Below, in pieces: positions 34,367 to 46,469 of a stretch of 64,000 nt of DNA. Origin of the DNA: Calcarisporiella thermophila CBS 279.70 (Eukaryota > Calcarisporiellomycota). The DNA lies in assembly GCF_041956535.1 (NCBI RefSeq), contig NW_027192194.1, positions 612,545 through 676,544 of the forward strand, written 5' to 3'. How positions within the stretch are numbered: the first letter of the stretch is position 1; each line of letters opens with the position of its first letter. The translations under genes were made by a program, and so were the position numbers. Below the pieces are notes generated by a model. It searched no databases and was not told where the DNA came from. It saw only the letters and a program-made list of their open reading frames with translations.

Positions 34367-36176
34367 TTACAGTTTGGCAAAGCAGAGCGAGGCGTTGGTC
34401 CCGCCGAACCCGAATGAGTTGGTCAGAGCCGCCCGGATGGGCCGCTCCTGAGCCTTCAGTGGCACGTAGTTGAGATTGAACTCCTCGGGAGGGTCGCCAG
34501 GATGATGCAGATTAAGTGTAGGCGGTAGAATGCCCTTTAAATGAGAAGAATAAGGAACCGGAGAAATAGGTCAGCCCCAGCACAGTCACGGGTCAATAAA
34601 AAAATAAAGCTAAAGGTACTCGGATAGGCGGCACACTTACATGATGAAGGGCGAGAACTGTAAAGATGGCCTCGACACACCCAGCCGCCCCTAGAAGGTG
34701 GCCTATCGCGCCCTTGTTCGAGGAGACAGCCAGCTGGGTGGCATGCGCGCCGAAAACGCTCTTGATGGCCCGATTTTCAGCCAGATCCCCTAGATCCCCA
34801 ATGAAAAAAAAAAAAGGTGTCAGCAACCAATAGTGAGCATGGTCAAGAGAGGGGGGGGGGGCAAGCAACCCCCAACGGGCGCGGTTTCTTCCATTTAGTC
34901 ACCTTGCGGAGTCGAGGTGGCATGGGCGTTCACGTAACCAATCTCCTCCAGTCCCAAACCTGCATGCCCCAGGGCCCGTCTCATCGCCAGCGCAGCCCCA
35001 GACCCATCCGAAGGCGGTGCGGTCATGTGATGCGCATCTCCTGAGAGTCCATACCCTCGAATCTCGGCGTAGATTCGGGCGCCTCTCCGCTTGGCATGCT
35101 CGTACTCCTCTAGCACGACGGCACCGGCCCCTTCCCCAATGACAAAGCCCGAGCGGTCCCGATCAAAGGGCCGAGAGGAGGCCGAGGGGTTGTCGTTGAA
35201 GTTGCTCGCGAGCGATTTAGCCCTAGGATGCGGAGGGGATTGGGATAAGGAATGAGGATGAATGGGGAAAGATGCGCCATATTTTCTTAGAGAGTTACTT
35301 GCAGAACCCCGCCACCGCCAGTGGGTTGATGCTCGCCTCCGTTCCTCCGGCCACCATGACCTCTGCGTCGCCGAACTGAATGAACCGCATTGCATCTCCG
35401 ATGGAATGCGCACCCGTGGTGCACGCCGTTGACACGGCATGGTTCGGCCCCTATCAAGAAGAATGAGGGCTCTAGATTTCCAGCCACAGCCAATGGGGGG
35501 GGGGGGGTAAACGACCCCAACTCACCCTAAACCCATACTTAATGGTCAGGTGTCCAGCAGGCATGTTGACTAAAAGCCGTGGGACGTAAAACGGGCTCAC
35601 TCTGCGATACCCCTTTGATTTAGCGTTGGAGGTTTTGTTTTGAAGAGAGGTTAATAAAGCCAAAACTTTCAGGGTTCCCAAAGGTATTCAACCTGCGTTG
35701 ACAGCGCGTGGGACATATTCATCGTGTCTTCCAGAGAACCGATCCCGGAGCCGAAGCACACGCCCGTCCGCTCCTTCTCCTCGCTGCGGTCGGGAAACCA
35801 CTCCGCATCGGTCAAAGCTTGTTGAGCCGCACTTAGGGCGTATTGTGTAAATGGTGCCATGACGCGATCTTCCTAGGTAGACATATGTATTTCCTCGAGT
35901 CATTGTTTCGGACACAGCAAGGATTCGAGGATGACAAACCCCTTTCTCCAGCCACTCGGCCGAGTCAAACCCTCCGTCCTTAGCTTGGCCCCGCTGAACC
36001 ACCGCCCCTATCGTAACGGGAAGCGATTCGAACTCTTTCTCAGGGCGGCCGAGCAGGGAAACGATTCCGCACTCGCCCTTGATGAGCCGACTCCATGCAG
36101 TTTGAACCCCAGTACCCAAGGGGGTGACCAGACCAAGGCCCGTCACCACAACCCTTCGCAATCCTGGAGGGGCCAT
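34367..36176 (-). CDS. CEM1: Mitochondrial 3-oxoacyl-ACP synthase (KAS II/CEM1-type)
   Basis: Seven exons (36176-35940, 35872-35693, 35612-35526, 35450-35299, 35222-34903, 34789-34641, 34534-34367) encode 430 residues. The enzyme condenses malonyl-ACP with the growing acyl chain in type II fatty acid synthesis, which in fungi is mitochondrial and feeds lipoate formation. The catalytic triad is complete: Cys in STACTTGAH, His in [11 protein letters not shown] and His in [15 protein letters not shown]. The family motifs [30 protein letters not shown] and [12 protein letters not shown] are intact. The length is normal. The N-terminus is short with only weak targeting character (APPGLRR), so the mitochondrial location rests on family knowledge. 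Intron 1 uses a weak GTTTGT donor. The gene shares a 240-bp head-to-head promoter with uS8m. Confidence 0.94.
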
Positions 36177-36416
36177 TTATGCTCGCTTGTCGTTATTAAA
36201 AGGTTAACAAAAAAAAAGGATCAGTGGAATTAGGGCTCGTCAGGTTCTATTGCCACGTTCCATAGGTGTACGATATTGCGGAACAAGAAATTTATTCAAC
36301 CGTGTGACGGCTCAAAGTCAAAGCCACAAATCTGTTTACAAGAGAAGCAAAGGGGGGTTTTCGGTGAGAGAGACGCACGCAAAGATTCGATCCCTCGCAT
36401 TGATCCCGTCTTCAGC
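36177..36416. promoter_or_regulatory. Short bidirectional promoter between two mitochondrial genes
   Basis: Only 240 bases separate the start codons of the leftward beta-ketoacyl-ACP synthase and the rightward mitochondrial ribosomal protein uS8m. The interval must hold both 5' UTRs and both core promoters. An A run follows at about 36210. No named motif is assigned. Coordinate transcription of the pair is a reasonable inference from spacing alone. Confidence 0.6.
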
Positions 36417-36878
36417 ATGCCGCTGGTCCACGATCTCTGTGCGCGCATTCAAAATGGGTTCCGCGCCCGCCTGCAGCACATTGCCATTCCAGACACCAAG
36501 ATGAATCTAGCCATCAGCAACATTCTCTACCGCGAGGGATTCGTCGGGGCGGTTGTCCGAGGAGACCACACTGGCCCCGATCCGAGCTACACCTCCACCA
36601 CCCCGGCCAACATTGCGACGCGCCGGCTATGGCTTACCCTGAAGTATAGGGATGAGCTCCCGGTCTTGTCGCGGATGCGATGCATTAGCAAGCCCAGCAA
36701 GCGGGTCATGCTTGGGGCCACCGAATTGAAGGATCTGGCGAGTGGCCGGCGGGCCAAGTTTGTGGAGCCGCTACAGTCGGGGGAGATAGCCATTGTCTCG
36801 ACCAACCGGGGGGTGATGGAGCTTCAGGAAGCGCTGCAGAAGAATGTTGGGGGCGAGATACTCTGCCGAGTCCGATGA
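36417..36878 (+). CDS. MRPS8: Mitochondrial small-subunit ribosomal protein uS8m
   Basis: An uninterrupted frame of 153 residues starting MPLVHDLCARIQNGFRAR. This is the uS8 N-terminal signature (H-D-x-x-A-R-I-x-N-G). The conserved SNILYREGFV and the C-terminal STNRGVM (uS8 STS-x-G-V/I-M block) follow. The yeast mitochondrial homologue is of the same size. uS8 binds the central domain of small-subunit rRNA, here in the mitoribosome. The ATG chosen gives the canonical N-terminus. A longer in-frame extension to 36276 begins without an ATG and is probably leader. Confidence 0.9.
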   Translation: MPLVHDLCARIQNGFRARLQHIAIPDTKMNLAISNILYREGFVGAVVRGDHTGPDPSYTSTTPANIATRRLWLTLKYRDELPVLSRMRCISKPSKRVMLGATELKDLASGRRAKFVEPLQSGEIAIVSTNRGVMELQEALQKNVGGEILCRVR

Positions 36879-37588
36879 ACCTTGCCCGCTTTGTCTATTT
36901 TGTTCTCCTTCCCGAACGGCCCCCACCCCCCTCTACCCCGTGCTTTGGAGGCGGGGGGCAGAGGCGGTGGATTTTTTTTTTCATTTTATTGTGCGGCTTC
37001 TTTTTTGGTTTAATACTTCGAGAAGGTTCAAATATATCTTTTTTCTCTTGTTCTCTCCCCTATGCTTCTGAGTTTCATTTCCTCCTCGGAACAATGAACG
37101 CTGTCCTTTATCGCACTTTATTGTCATTGCTTGTAGATTGTTATTCCCTTTTGTTCCAGCCCAAATAAATTCTAAATGCTTCCACACCACCACGGCGAGA
37201 GTACAGCGATCATGCATATCGGGAGGCGTCCTCGTTGCCTCGCTCATGTCGTTAGATGACATTAGCAGGGGCTGGTCGACGGCATTCGAGCCCGGGCGAG
37301 GGGCCGCCGAGCAGATGGGCCAATCTGGCGCGCGCTCTGCGCTTTAGCATTGCGACCGCCTTGCACGCACATCGCCCGTGGCCATGCTGCGGAGGAGGGC
37401 GGCGATCTGTATGGAACGTGCATGGGCTCGAGATCATTCGTCTCCCCATATTACGAAAATAAAAAGAACCGGCTACGCCAGGGGCGGCATGCCCCCTCCT
37501 CACCTAAGCTTCTTTCGCAGCACGCAGGCGGGTGTTAATGAAGTTATTTTCGTTTCTGGTGCAGCGTGCAGCATTATGCGCAGAGCAA

Positions 37589-37699
37589 GGGGGCGGGGGT
37601 GGGGCGAGGGGGCAAGGCCGGGCGAGGCATGATTTGCATCGGTGCGGCCGGCTCGCTGGGCGGCCGCTCTCATTGCTCGGGCGGGGGCGGGCCTCGGGG
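37589..37699 (+). other. Two G-quadruplex-capable G-run clusters
   Basis: At 37589-37612 four runs of four or five G are separated by one to three bases (loops C, T and CGA). At about 37679-37699 a second cluster shows runs GGG, GGGGG, GGG and GGGG with short loops. Both fit the standard sequence rule for intramolecular G-quadruplex formation on the + strand. They lie 570-680 bases upstream of the CP2-family start codon. Confidence 0.6.
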
Positions 37700-37845
37700 C
37701 CTCGACCCCGGCGGTTGGCTCGAGGGGAAAACAGCCGCAGGGGCGCTAAGCCGTAGGCGAGGGAAAATTCTCAGGAACCTTAAATCCCCCAGCGGCAATA
37801 TATCCAAAGCGGGCGCGCCGAACCTTGTTTTGCGCTGTTCTGTAA

Positions 37846-37888
37846 TTGTTGTTGTTTGTTTTGTTGTTGTTGTTGTTGTTGTTGTTTG
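37846..37888 (+). repeat. GTT trinucleotide microsatellite
   Basis: Interrupted runs of TTG/GTT, with about nine near-perfect copies at the right end. They lie in non-coding sequence upstream of the CP2-family gene. The repeat units are only three bases and there are no spacers, so this is a simple-sequence repeat. Confidence 0.85.
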
Positions 37889-38188
37889 TGTTTTTTTTTT
37901 CGTGCGATTGTTCTGGGAACGGAGCCCAGTCAGAGCCAGCGTTTGCGCAGCGCCATTTGGGTGCAAAAGGGGACAGAGGCCGTGCAATATATATTGCACC
38001 ACGTTTCTTCGCCCTCTCCCGCTCCCCCTTCCTCCCCCCTCCTCGCCCCTGCCTCCAAACCGGTTGCGTGCTTGCCTGGCATCGCCCCGCTCCCAGCGCC
38101 GTCTCGCTTCCCCGCATTTCTCGTCCCCCTCGTTTTAGCATTTTTAATTATCGCCGCATCCCCTGTATTTCTACACCCCGCATTGTTG

Positions 38189-38257
38189 GTGAGTCGCCGC
38201 CCCCTCTCCCCGCGCCCCCCGCACCCGTGCTAACGCCCATAGCCTCCTCTTCTCTAG
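38189..38257 (+). other. Probable 5' UTR intron of the CP2 gene
   Basis: GTGAGT at 38189 and a pyrimidine-rich TTCTCTAG ending at 38257 bracket 69 bases immediately before the start codon (CATTATG). The size and signals match the coding introns of this gene. The evidence is sequence only. Confidence 0.55.
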
Positions 38258-38261
38258 CATT

Positions 38262-39970
38262 ATGAATCTCTCGCCCGAACACACCGTCGCTCCCCAGCAA
38301 TACTTCGCCCATGTGCAATATGGCGGCTACGCCCACTCCAGAATGGAAGAGTCAGTGCCTCCCCCCCCCCCCCATCCCGGATGAGCCATTTGCAATGCTC
38401 ACCATTTGCCCCTCCATTGTAGACAGTACATCTCGGAAGTGGTCAAGAGCGAATACGGCATAGAGCACCCGCTCCTAGAACACATGTACACCTCTGCATA
38501 TAACCTCTCGCCCAGCGCCTTTGCCGGCAGCCCCACCCCAAGCAGCCTGCATTCCGTGCCCCCCGACTCCCCCCACGCCGAGCCCCTCTCCCAGCCCTCG
38601 TCCAAGTCGCAGTGCGAGCAGTCGCACCCGCAGGAGATCGTGGTCAGCCAGGTGCCCAGCACCCCGCGCTATGTCGTGTGCCTCGACGCCCGCACCGCCA
38701 TAACCCGCGTCGACGAGTGCCCCCTCACCTATCTCAACAAGATGCAGCACTACTCGCTGTTCCTCAACAGCAACGAGTACTTCACAGAGGACATCACGTG
38801 CACCATTCGCCTGATGTTCCACGACGCAAAGGACCAGGCAAAACATGCCACGCTCTGGAAATACTGGTGAGTTTGCCTTCCCTCCTCCCCCCCCCCCCCA
38901 TCTCTCTCCCCCACGCAACTACCGTGCATTCGCTGACCTGGCCTCTTTGCCTTCGATGCAGGCTGAAGCTGCAAAAGGGAAACCCCAATCCGCGCGTGAT
39001 TGAAATCGACCGGGCCTCCGCGTTGAACGTGAAAAACTTCGTGCAAACCGGGTTCGACCGCGTGCAGTTCCAGTGGAACGCGCAGCACGGGGCGCGCATG
39101 CAGCTGCGCTTCAACTGCCTCTCCACCGACTTCTCCATGATCAAGGGGATCAAGGGCATTCCTTTGCGCATCCATGTGGAGAACCGCGTTGAAGGCGCCC
39201 CGCACACCGTCGAGAGCGGCTACTGCCGAGTGAAGCTCTTCAGGGACAAGGGGGCCGAGCGGAAATACAAGGACGACCTCAACCAGATCAAGAAGCAAAT
39301 GGCCAAGATGAAAGGCAAGTATTGCATCCCATCCTCCCCCTCTGTTGGTCGCTTGTTCGCTGACACTCGCCTCCCCCCCCCCCTCCTCCTCCATCGAATA
39401 GAAGCTGACGCCGCATGCCCCATTGCGTCTTATCTTGGCGAGCAGCAGACCTTCTTCTCCGTCTATCCGCGTGACGAGTGCGATGTCCCAGAGGATGACG
39501 CCCCCCTCGACTTGGCCAAGCTGACCCGGACCCTCGAGTCGGAATCGGACTCGGATAGCGATTCAAGCAACGACCAAGCTCCCGCTCTCCCCGCGACTCG
39601 TCGGCGGCAAAGGTCGCCCTCAGAAGAGGAGCCCCTGGACTACGATCCAGACTATGTGCCCCCAACTCGGGCCAAGAGAAGAAGGCTCCTCTGCCTCCTG
39701 ATCCGCGGTATGCATGACACGCAGCACCGCGCCATCTATCTAAATCAGTTGACCCTGGAGGACCTTATCAGCAAGATCGCGGAGAAGATGAGCTTCGAGG
39801 CCTCCCAAGTTGGCGAGGTGTTGAGATACACCTCGCGCGGGATGGTCGTGCGCGTGGACGACGGCATGATCTCTCAGATGGAGGAGGAGACGCCCATCAT
39901 GGTGGAGTTGGTCCATCCTTCCGATGGGGACGTGGCGCCCCAGAATTGTACGCTGGCGTTGCACTTTTAA
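38262..39970 (+). CDS. CP2/Grainyhead-family transcription factor
   Basis: Four exons (38262-38350, 38423-38866, 38962-39314, 39402-39970) encode 484 residues. The CP2 DNA-binding domain lies at about residues 130-300, with YFTEDITCTIRLMFHDAKDQAK, RLRFNCLSTDFS-type and KGIKGIPLRI blocks (partly quoted), the Cys-Arg-Val-Lys element and the conserved FRDKGAERKYKDD. An acidic Ser/Asp linker and a basic KRRR segment follow. The C-terminal 80 residues match the ubiquitin-like dimerisation domain of Grainyhead proteins (LLCLLIRGM ... LEDLISKIAEKM). In fungi this family is linked to wall remodelling and conidial separation. The third coding intron begins GCAAGT and is a GC-AG intron: the phase-2 GT donor just inside it would run into a stop. 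All three coding introns carry long C runs. Confidence 0.9.
38361..39383 (+). repeat. Poly-C runs in each coding intron of the CP2 gene
   Basis: Uninterrupted C runs occur at 38361-38372 (12), 38887-38899 (13) and 39373-39383 (11), one in each of the three coding introns. Similar sense-strand C runs occur in two introns of the leftward ketoacyl-ACP synthase gene (G runs on the + strand at 34850-34861 and 35495-35507). Confidence 0.85.
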
Positions 39971-40570
39971 AACAAGTAGGAGAGGAGCTCAGGGGAGGAG
40001 AGAGGTTAGCAGTGGGAGCCATCACACATGCATAAACACAAACGTGGAAGATATCTTTTTTTTTATTGTGTAGATACCACAAGTGAATGTTCTTTTTTAG
40101 GTTGTGCTAGGGAGAAAGAGGGCAAAGGATTTTTCTTTTACGACATGAATTCACATTGTATTATAATGACAAGTACTATTAATCTCTTTTCTTTTTCTTT
40201 TCTTTTTCTCACAAAGCTGGAAAAATTCGATGTTTATTGTAAGTTTTTAGGGCATCTCAGTCGTTTTTGCTTCATTTCTTTTTTTTTTTTTGCATTCATG
40301 TGCGCGTTAGTGTGATCTAGTAGTGTTCAAAAGTACAGAATTTAATTGTCATAATGAACAAAATAAAACTCATAATTCAACCTTCTATGGGCCGGAAGGG
40401 GGGGAGAGGGATCGGGAGAGAAAACATCATAGAAATTATTAAAGGGCAAGAATCGAAAGGAGGGAGGGGTTGGTGGTGGCAAATTTGATTACATTAGTGA
40501 CGTCTCTTCGACCTCGTAGCGGAGGTCATGAACATGCTTGATCGCCATTAATTCGAATCCCATCGACTCA
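39971..40570. other. Intergenic region, tandem genes
   Basis: An AT- and T-rich 3' flank (T run near 40280) is followed by a GA-rich stretch at 40390-40480. The leader of the next gene follows. No gene or RNA is recognisable. Confidence 0.4.
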
Positions 40571-42842
40571 ATGATAAATTGGCGCGCGCTCATCCTCCTC
40601 GTGGTGGGGGTTCTTTTCGCTCTTGGTATTATCCATGTTCTCCATTACCCATATCCTTATGCCGAACGGGTCGATGATATTGAGGTAGCTGGCAGATCGA
40701 AGCTAAAATACGGAGACGCTAGCCGCATAGTACTCGCAACAGCAGGTGACGAAGTTTTCGCAGTGATGTTTGAAGAAAGGACTGAAGATAAGAACCAGGG
40801 TACTGGATTGTGAAATTACCACGTCCCTTTGAAATCGCTTGTTTCTCATCTGCCATCTTATAGGGATCGTGCGCATTGTGAAAAGACCATTAATACCTGC
40901 CACTTCTGAATCGACCGAGAAAAACGAAAAAGGTGAGGACCTTACAATTCTTTCGATGCTAGGCTACATCGCCTCCAATATCCTTTTTTTTTTAAAGGCT
41001 ATGAATGGAGCGATGTTTTAACTCATTATCTCGAAGGGGCTATATCCCACACCAGCTACTTGGATGGCGATGAAAATACTCCCACTCGGATAGCCGTGCT
41101 ATTCCATGTGGTTGAAGATGAAGATATTGCTTTCTATATTCGCCTTTATTCCATAACAATAACATCATCTGGAGAAGCCAAAGGTATCGATTTGCTATTC
41201 AAACATCTAAATCGGGGTCTAATACATTTCTTTGCGGGTTGGCCCAGTATATTGGCACCATCTTCAGCTGCCGGGCTCGACCTCCATATCCCATCTCTAT
41301 TTAGGTGGCAAGGCAATTTATTATTCAAGGTATCACTCAGAGCCCATACCTCCGCTCCACAAGAAAGTTTCCGACTCTTGTCTGCTAACCATTTCATCTT
41401 TCTCAGAAAACCAGACGACTTTTGGTTTAGGTCGATTCGGCTTCCTCCTTTAGAGCCTCATGCTGAACCAGAGGAACACCAGACCGTAATAAAGTTGGGA
41501 AGTGGAGAAAAGGGATGGAGAGGTTAGGCATTTTTCTTTTTGAGACTTAATGGCGATAGTTTGGAGAGGGATGATTAACAACGCTCCCTGTCGCTTGTGT
41601 AGGGAATGTGGATAACGTACTTCAATACCAGTATGCCGAGCTCTGCAGTGTGTGAGTTTATGGTCATACTTTATGTGTGGTAGCATCGCTAATTTCCAGA
41701 GGGTGATTGTATTTGTAGGGAAAATGAGGCCAGACTGGTTTTTGCTATGACGGTAGAGGACAAAGACGCTATGATATATGCAGTTATCAACGTTAACAAT
41801 AAGTCAGACATGTGGAGGCCTGAAAAACCTATTGTACAGGTCTGTTCACAAACTAACTTCAATCGGGAATTCTATTGATTTATTCTTTTTTTCTTTCACT
41901 GAGGATAGCTGGTACCTCAACTCAGCAAATCATTGGATCCTTATGGTGAATATGCGAATTCTGATATACCAACAGACGACCTCGCCCCCAAACCTATTAT
42001 AGGTACGTTTTCCACTCTTCTATGGCCGATTTTTGTCAACCTCTCCTCCATCTTTTCCCTCTCCTGTTCTCAATAATAGTTGGCACCCTCAGCGCCAGCA
42101 CAGTTGCCATCCCGCTCATCAATGTAATCTTAACTTTCGACTGCATCAAAGACGTCGACACTCCCAAGCGTGCTGAAGCCTCCATCCCACCTCTGCAGGA
42201 TGGCTCGTTGGATAAAATCGTAGACGTGGCCCTGGAGCAAAATGGCGGGATCCTCGCTGCGCGAACAGGCGACGATTGGATGGTGATCTTCCGTAAGCAA
42301 CTGGTGGCTACAGGGAAAATGGGCGCCAGAAGTGGGGAGGGAGGGATCGGGTGGGAATTGGCAGCCGTGGTACAGCCAGAAAATGGCTTCCTCGTGGAAT
42401 CCAATGTAATATAAATTGCTCCTCATTACTTCTTCTCTTTCCTCTTGCTTACGCATTGGGATGATTTTGATTGGACTAAACTGCATTGATCTAATTTACG
42501 CTCTATCTCATCTGCAGCGCATTATGGCAACCAAGGTTGTGGAGGCTCAGATTGCACCCGAAGCTAAAGCACTCTATTTATGTAAGATTAATTTTCCCCC
42601 CGCCTTTATTTCCTTTTTTTTATTCTCGCATGCGTTATCTTGCCTCCTTTCTTCATTAACCCTGTTTGCACCGACCCTTCTCCTTAGTGATCCTCTATTC
42701 AGACGGCTCGCTGGCCTACTTCGACCTCCTTAAACCCCGCCAGGATTCGTTTCTCTGGCAGCTCATCCGGACCAAAGCCCACCTCTTGCTGGCCTTGCTC
42801 GTGGTGGTGATCACCTTTGTGATGAATGAGATGCGGCGGTAG
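40571..42842 (+). CDS. Membrane protein with N- and C-terminal anchors, unknown family
   Basis: Eleven exons encode 477 residues: 40571-40799, 40864-40932, 40998-41183, 41305-41329, 41407-41522, 41603-41651, 41719-41839, 41909-42002, 42080-42405, 42518-42581 and 42688-42842. Frame and splice signals agree throughout. Exon 4 is a 25-nt microexon and exon 6 is 49 nt. A signal-anchor helix lies at residues 4-22 and a transmembrane helix near residues 455-472, leaving about 430 residues between them. That region has beta-rich segments with a propeller-like feel (ILYSDGSLAYFDLL, RIAVLFHVVEDEDIAFYIRL), but no repeat can be defined. ER or secretory-pathway location is likely. I do not recognise the protein. 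Confidence 0.65.
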
Positions 42843-43269
42843 TTTTTTTTATTTTTTATTTATTCTTTCAAATCTGGTAGATGCTCTATCCCATCCACTT
42901 CGGACTAAACCTTTTTCTACTAAATTATTTTATGCTTCTGCCTATCACTCTTTTTCTCTATATCCAGTTTTAATATTAATAATACGGGTCTTCCTGCATT
43001 CACCCATGACGTGGCTTGACGACAGATGATGAAAAAAATAAAACTTTTTTCCAGTGCAATAGAGAAACAAGATATTTTGGGTTTATTAAGTCGACATGGT
43101 ATGATTAAAAAGAGAAAAATCTTTATAAAATTGAACAGTGGTACAACAGATAAACTATAAAAAAAAAAGAGGTGAACACATAGAGGTAAAAGGCGGGAGT
43201 AAAATAAAAAGCAATCCAAATGAATAAAAAAAATAATAATTAAATGCAGAATGCGGTGAACTTTAAGGG
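42843..43269. other. Convergent AT-rich 3' intergenic region
   Basis: The region holds the 3' flanks of two converging genes. It is strongly AT-rich with A and T runs. No gene is supported. Confidence 0.5.
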
Positions 43270-45591
<2,322 letters not shown>

Positions 45592-46119
45592 TCAGGCAGT
45601 TGCACGCATGGGCTCCTTCACCATCTCTCCCTTTTCTGCCGAGGAGCTTACCCTCTCGAGAAAGCCTCTCAAGTCGCCCTCCTCCCGCAATAAATCCGTC
45701 CACTCGATGAACCGCGAGTGGATAAATACGTTTGGCAAAACGTTGGCTCCTGTCATTTGGCGAAGCTGAGCCTCAATCTCAGCCCGCGAGTCCTCTAAAA
45801 AATAAAGCAAGGAGAGAGATAGAGAGATAGCAGTGAGATACTTCTCCTTATTTCTGACACAAAGACAGGTAATACCTTCATCGACATCGAGCAAAGTATA
45901 GCGGATGTTGTGCTTGTTGAACAGGTCCTTCACGTATATGGAGTAGGGGCAGTAGGATTTGCCAAAAATCTAAAAAAAAAAAAAAATGCACAAGCATTAC
46001 AATGTAAGATAAAGGTTTCGGATAAGCATGGTGCGGTCTGGAGAAAGGAGCCTGATTGAACTCACCGTGACATCGGACGCAAGTTTCTTGCGGATCAGTT
46101 CACGGATGGCAGAAGCCAT
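45592..46119 (-). CDS. Glutaredoxin with CPYS active site
   Basis: Three exons (46119-46066, 45969-45876, 45794-45592) encode 116 residues. The active site is KSYCPYSIYVK near residue 22. CPYS has one catalytic Cys, which matches monothiol-type chemistry. The LPNVFIH loop carries the cis-Pro that contacts glutathione. Where classical glutaredoxins have a Gly-Gly followed by an acidic residue (binding the glutathione carboxylate), this protein reads FIEWTDLL, so the GG pair is missing. Cytosolic location is likely, because no targeting peptide is seen. The role is reduction of glutathione mixed disulphides or Fe-S handling; the active-site changes leave the exact role open. Confidence 0.85.
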
Positions 46120-46469
46120 GATGAACAAAAAAGCTTTGGGGAATTGCGAAGCGAGAGAGAGAAAACAACTGACAGCGAGGGAAAAAAAAAAAATAGTAAC
46201 GAAAAAAATTTTTGTACCACTAAGGGTTTGAATGCTTCCACTGAGCATTTGTCTTGCTCCAATTTTTGGGTCAACCAAGTCGAATATATATATTAATAAA
46301 AAAGTGAATTCTAACACAAAAGAATAGCTGTATAAAAACTCAAAGAAGACCATGGAAACCTTTCCATATCACTATTCCCTCTCATTTTATATAGAAATTC
46401 TTTTATTTTTAAATGTACTCCTCCGGGCGCGCTTCATCAAATCGCTGTATCAAAAAGTGTCCGTTTGAT
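46120..46469. other. Short intergenic region, tandem genes
   Basis: AT-rich glutaredoxin leader (A run at about 46182-46192) and pyrophosphatase 3' flank. No other feature is seen. Confidence 0.4.

Larger units (their letters stand above)
36879..38261. promoter_or_regulatory. GC-rich upstream region of the CP2 gene
   Basis: The region is 1.4 kb long. After an AT-rich 3' flank to about 37190, the composition turns strongly GC-rich (37250-37750) and includes two G-run clusters listed separately. A GTT microsatellite follows, then a CT-rich leader (38010-38130) and a probable 5' UTR intron. Long frames on both strands in the GC-rich part overlap one another and have no family resemblance, so none is called. 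This is probably a large promoter or leader for the CP2/Grainyhead gene. Confidence 0.5.

Noticed and set aside
37846-37888. Possible CRISPR-like direct repeats
   Set aside because: The units are three bases long with no spacers. It is a simple microsatellite in a eukaryotic sequence.
37566-38141. Long frames on both strands in the GC-rich island
   Set aside because: High GC reduces stop codons. The predicted peptides are low-complexity and several overlap the GTT microsatellite.
38612-39970. Continuous 452-codon frame through the CP2 gene region
   Set aside because: It reads straight through two introns and uses a different frame in the first coding exon. The spliced model restores the CP2 domain and the ubiquitin-like C-terminal domain, while this frame gives Arg/Pro-rich nonsense before 38960.
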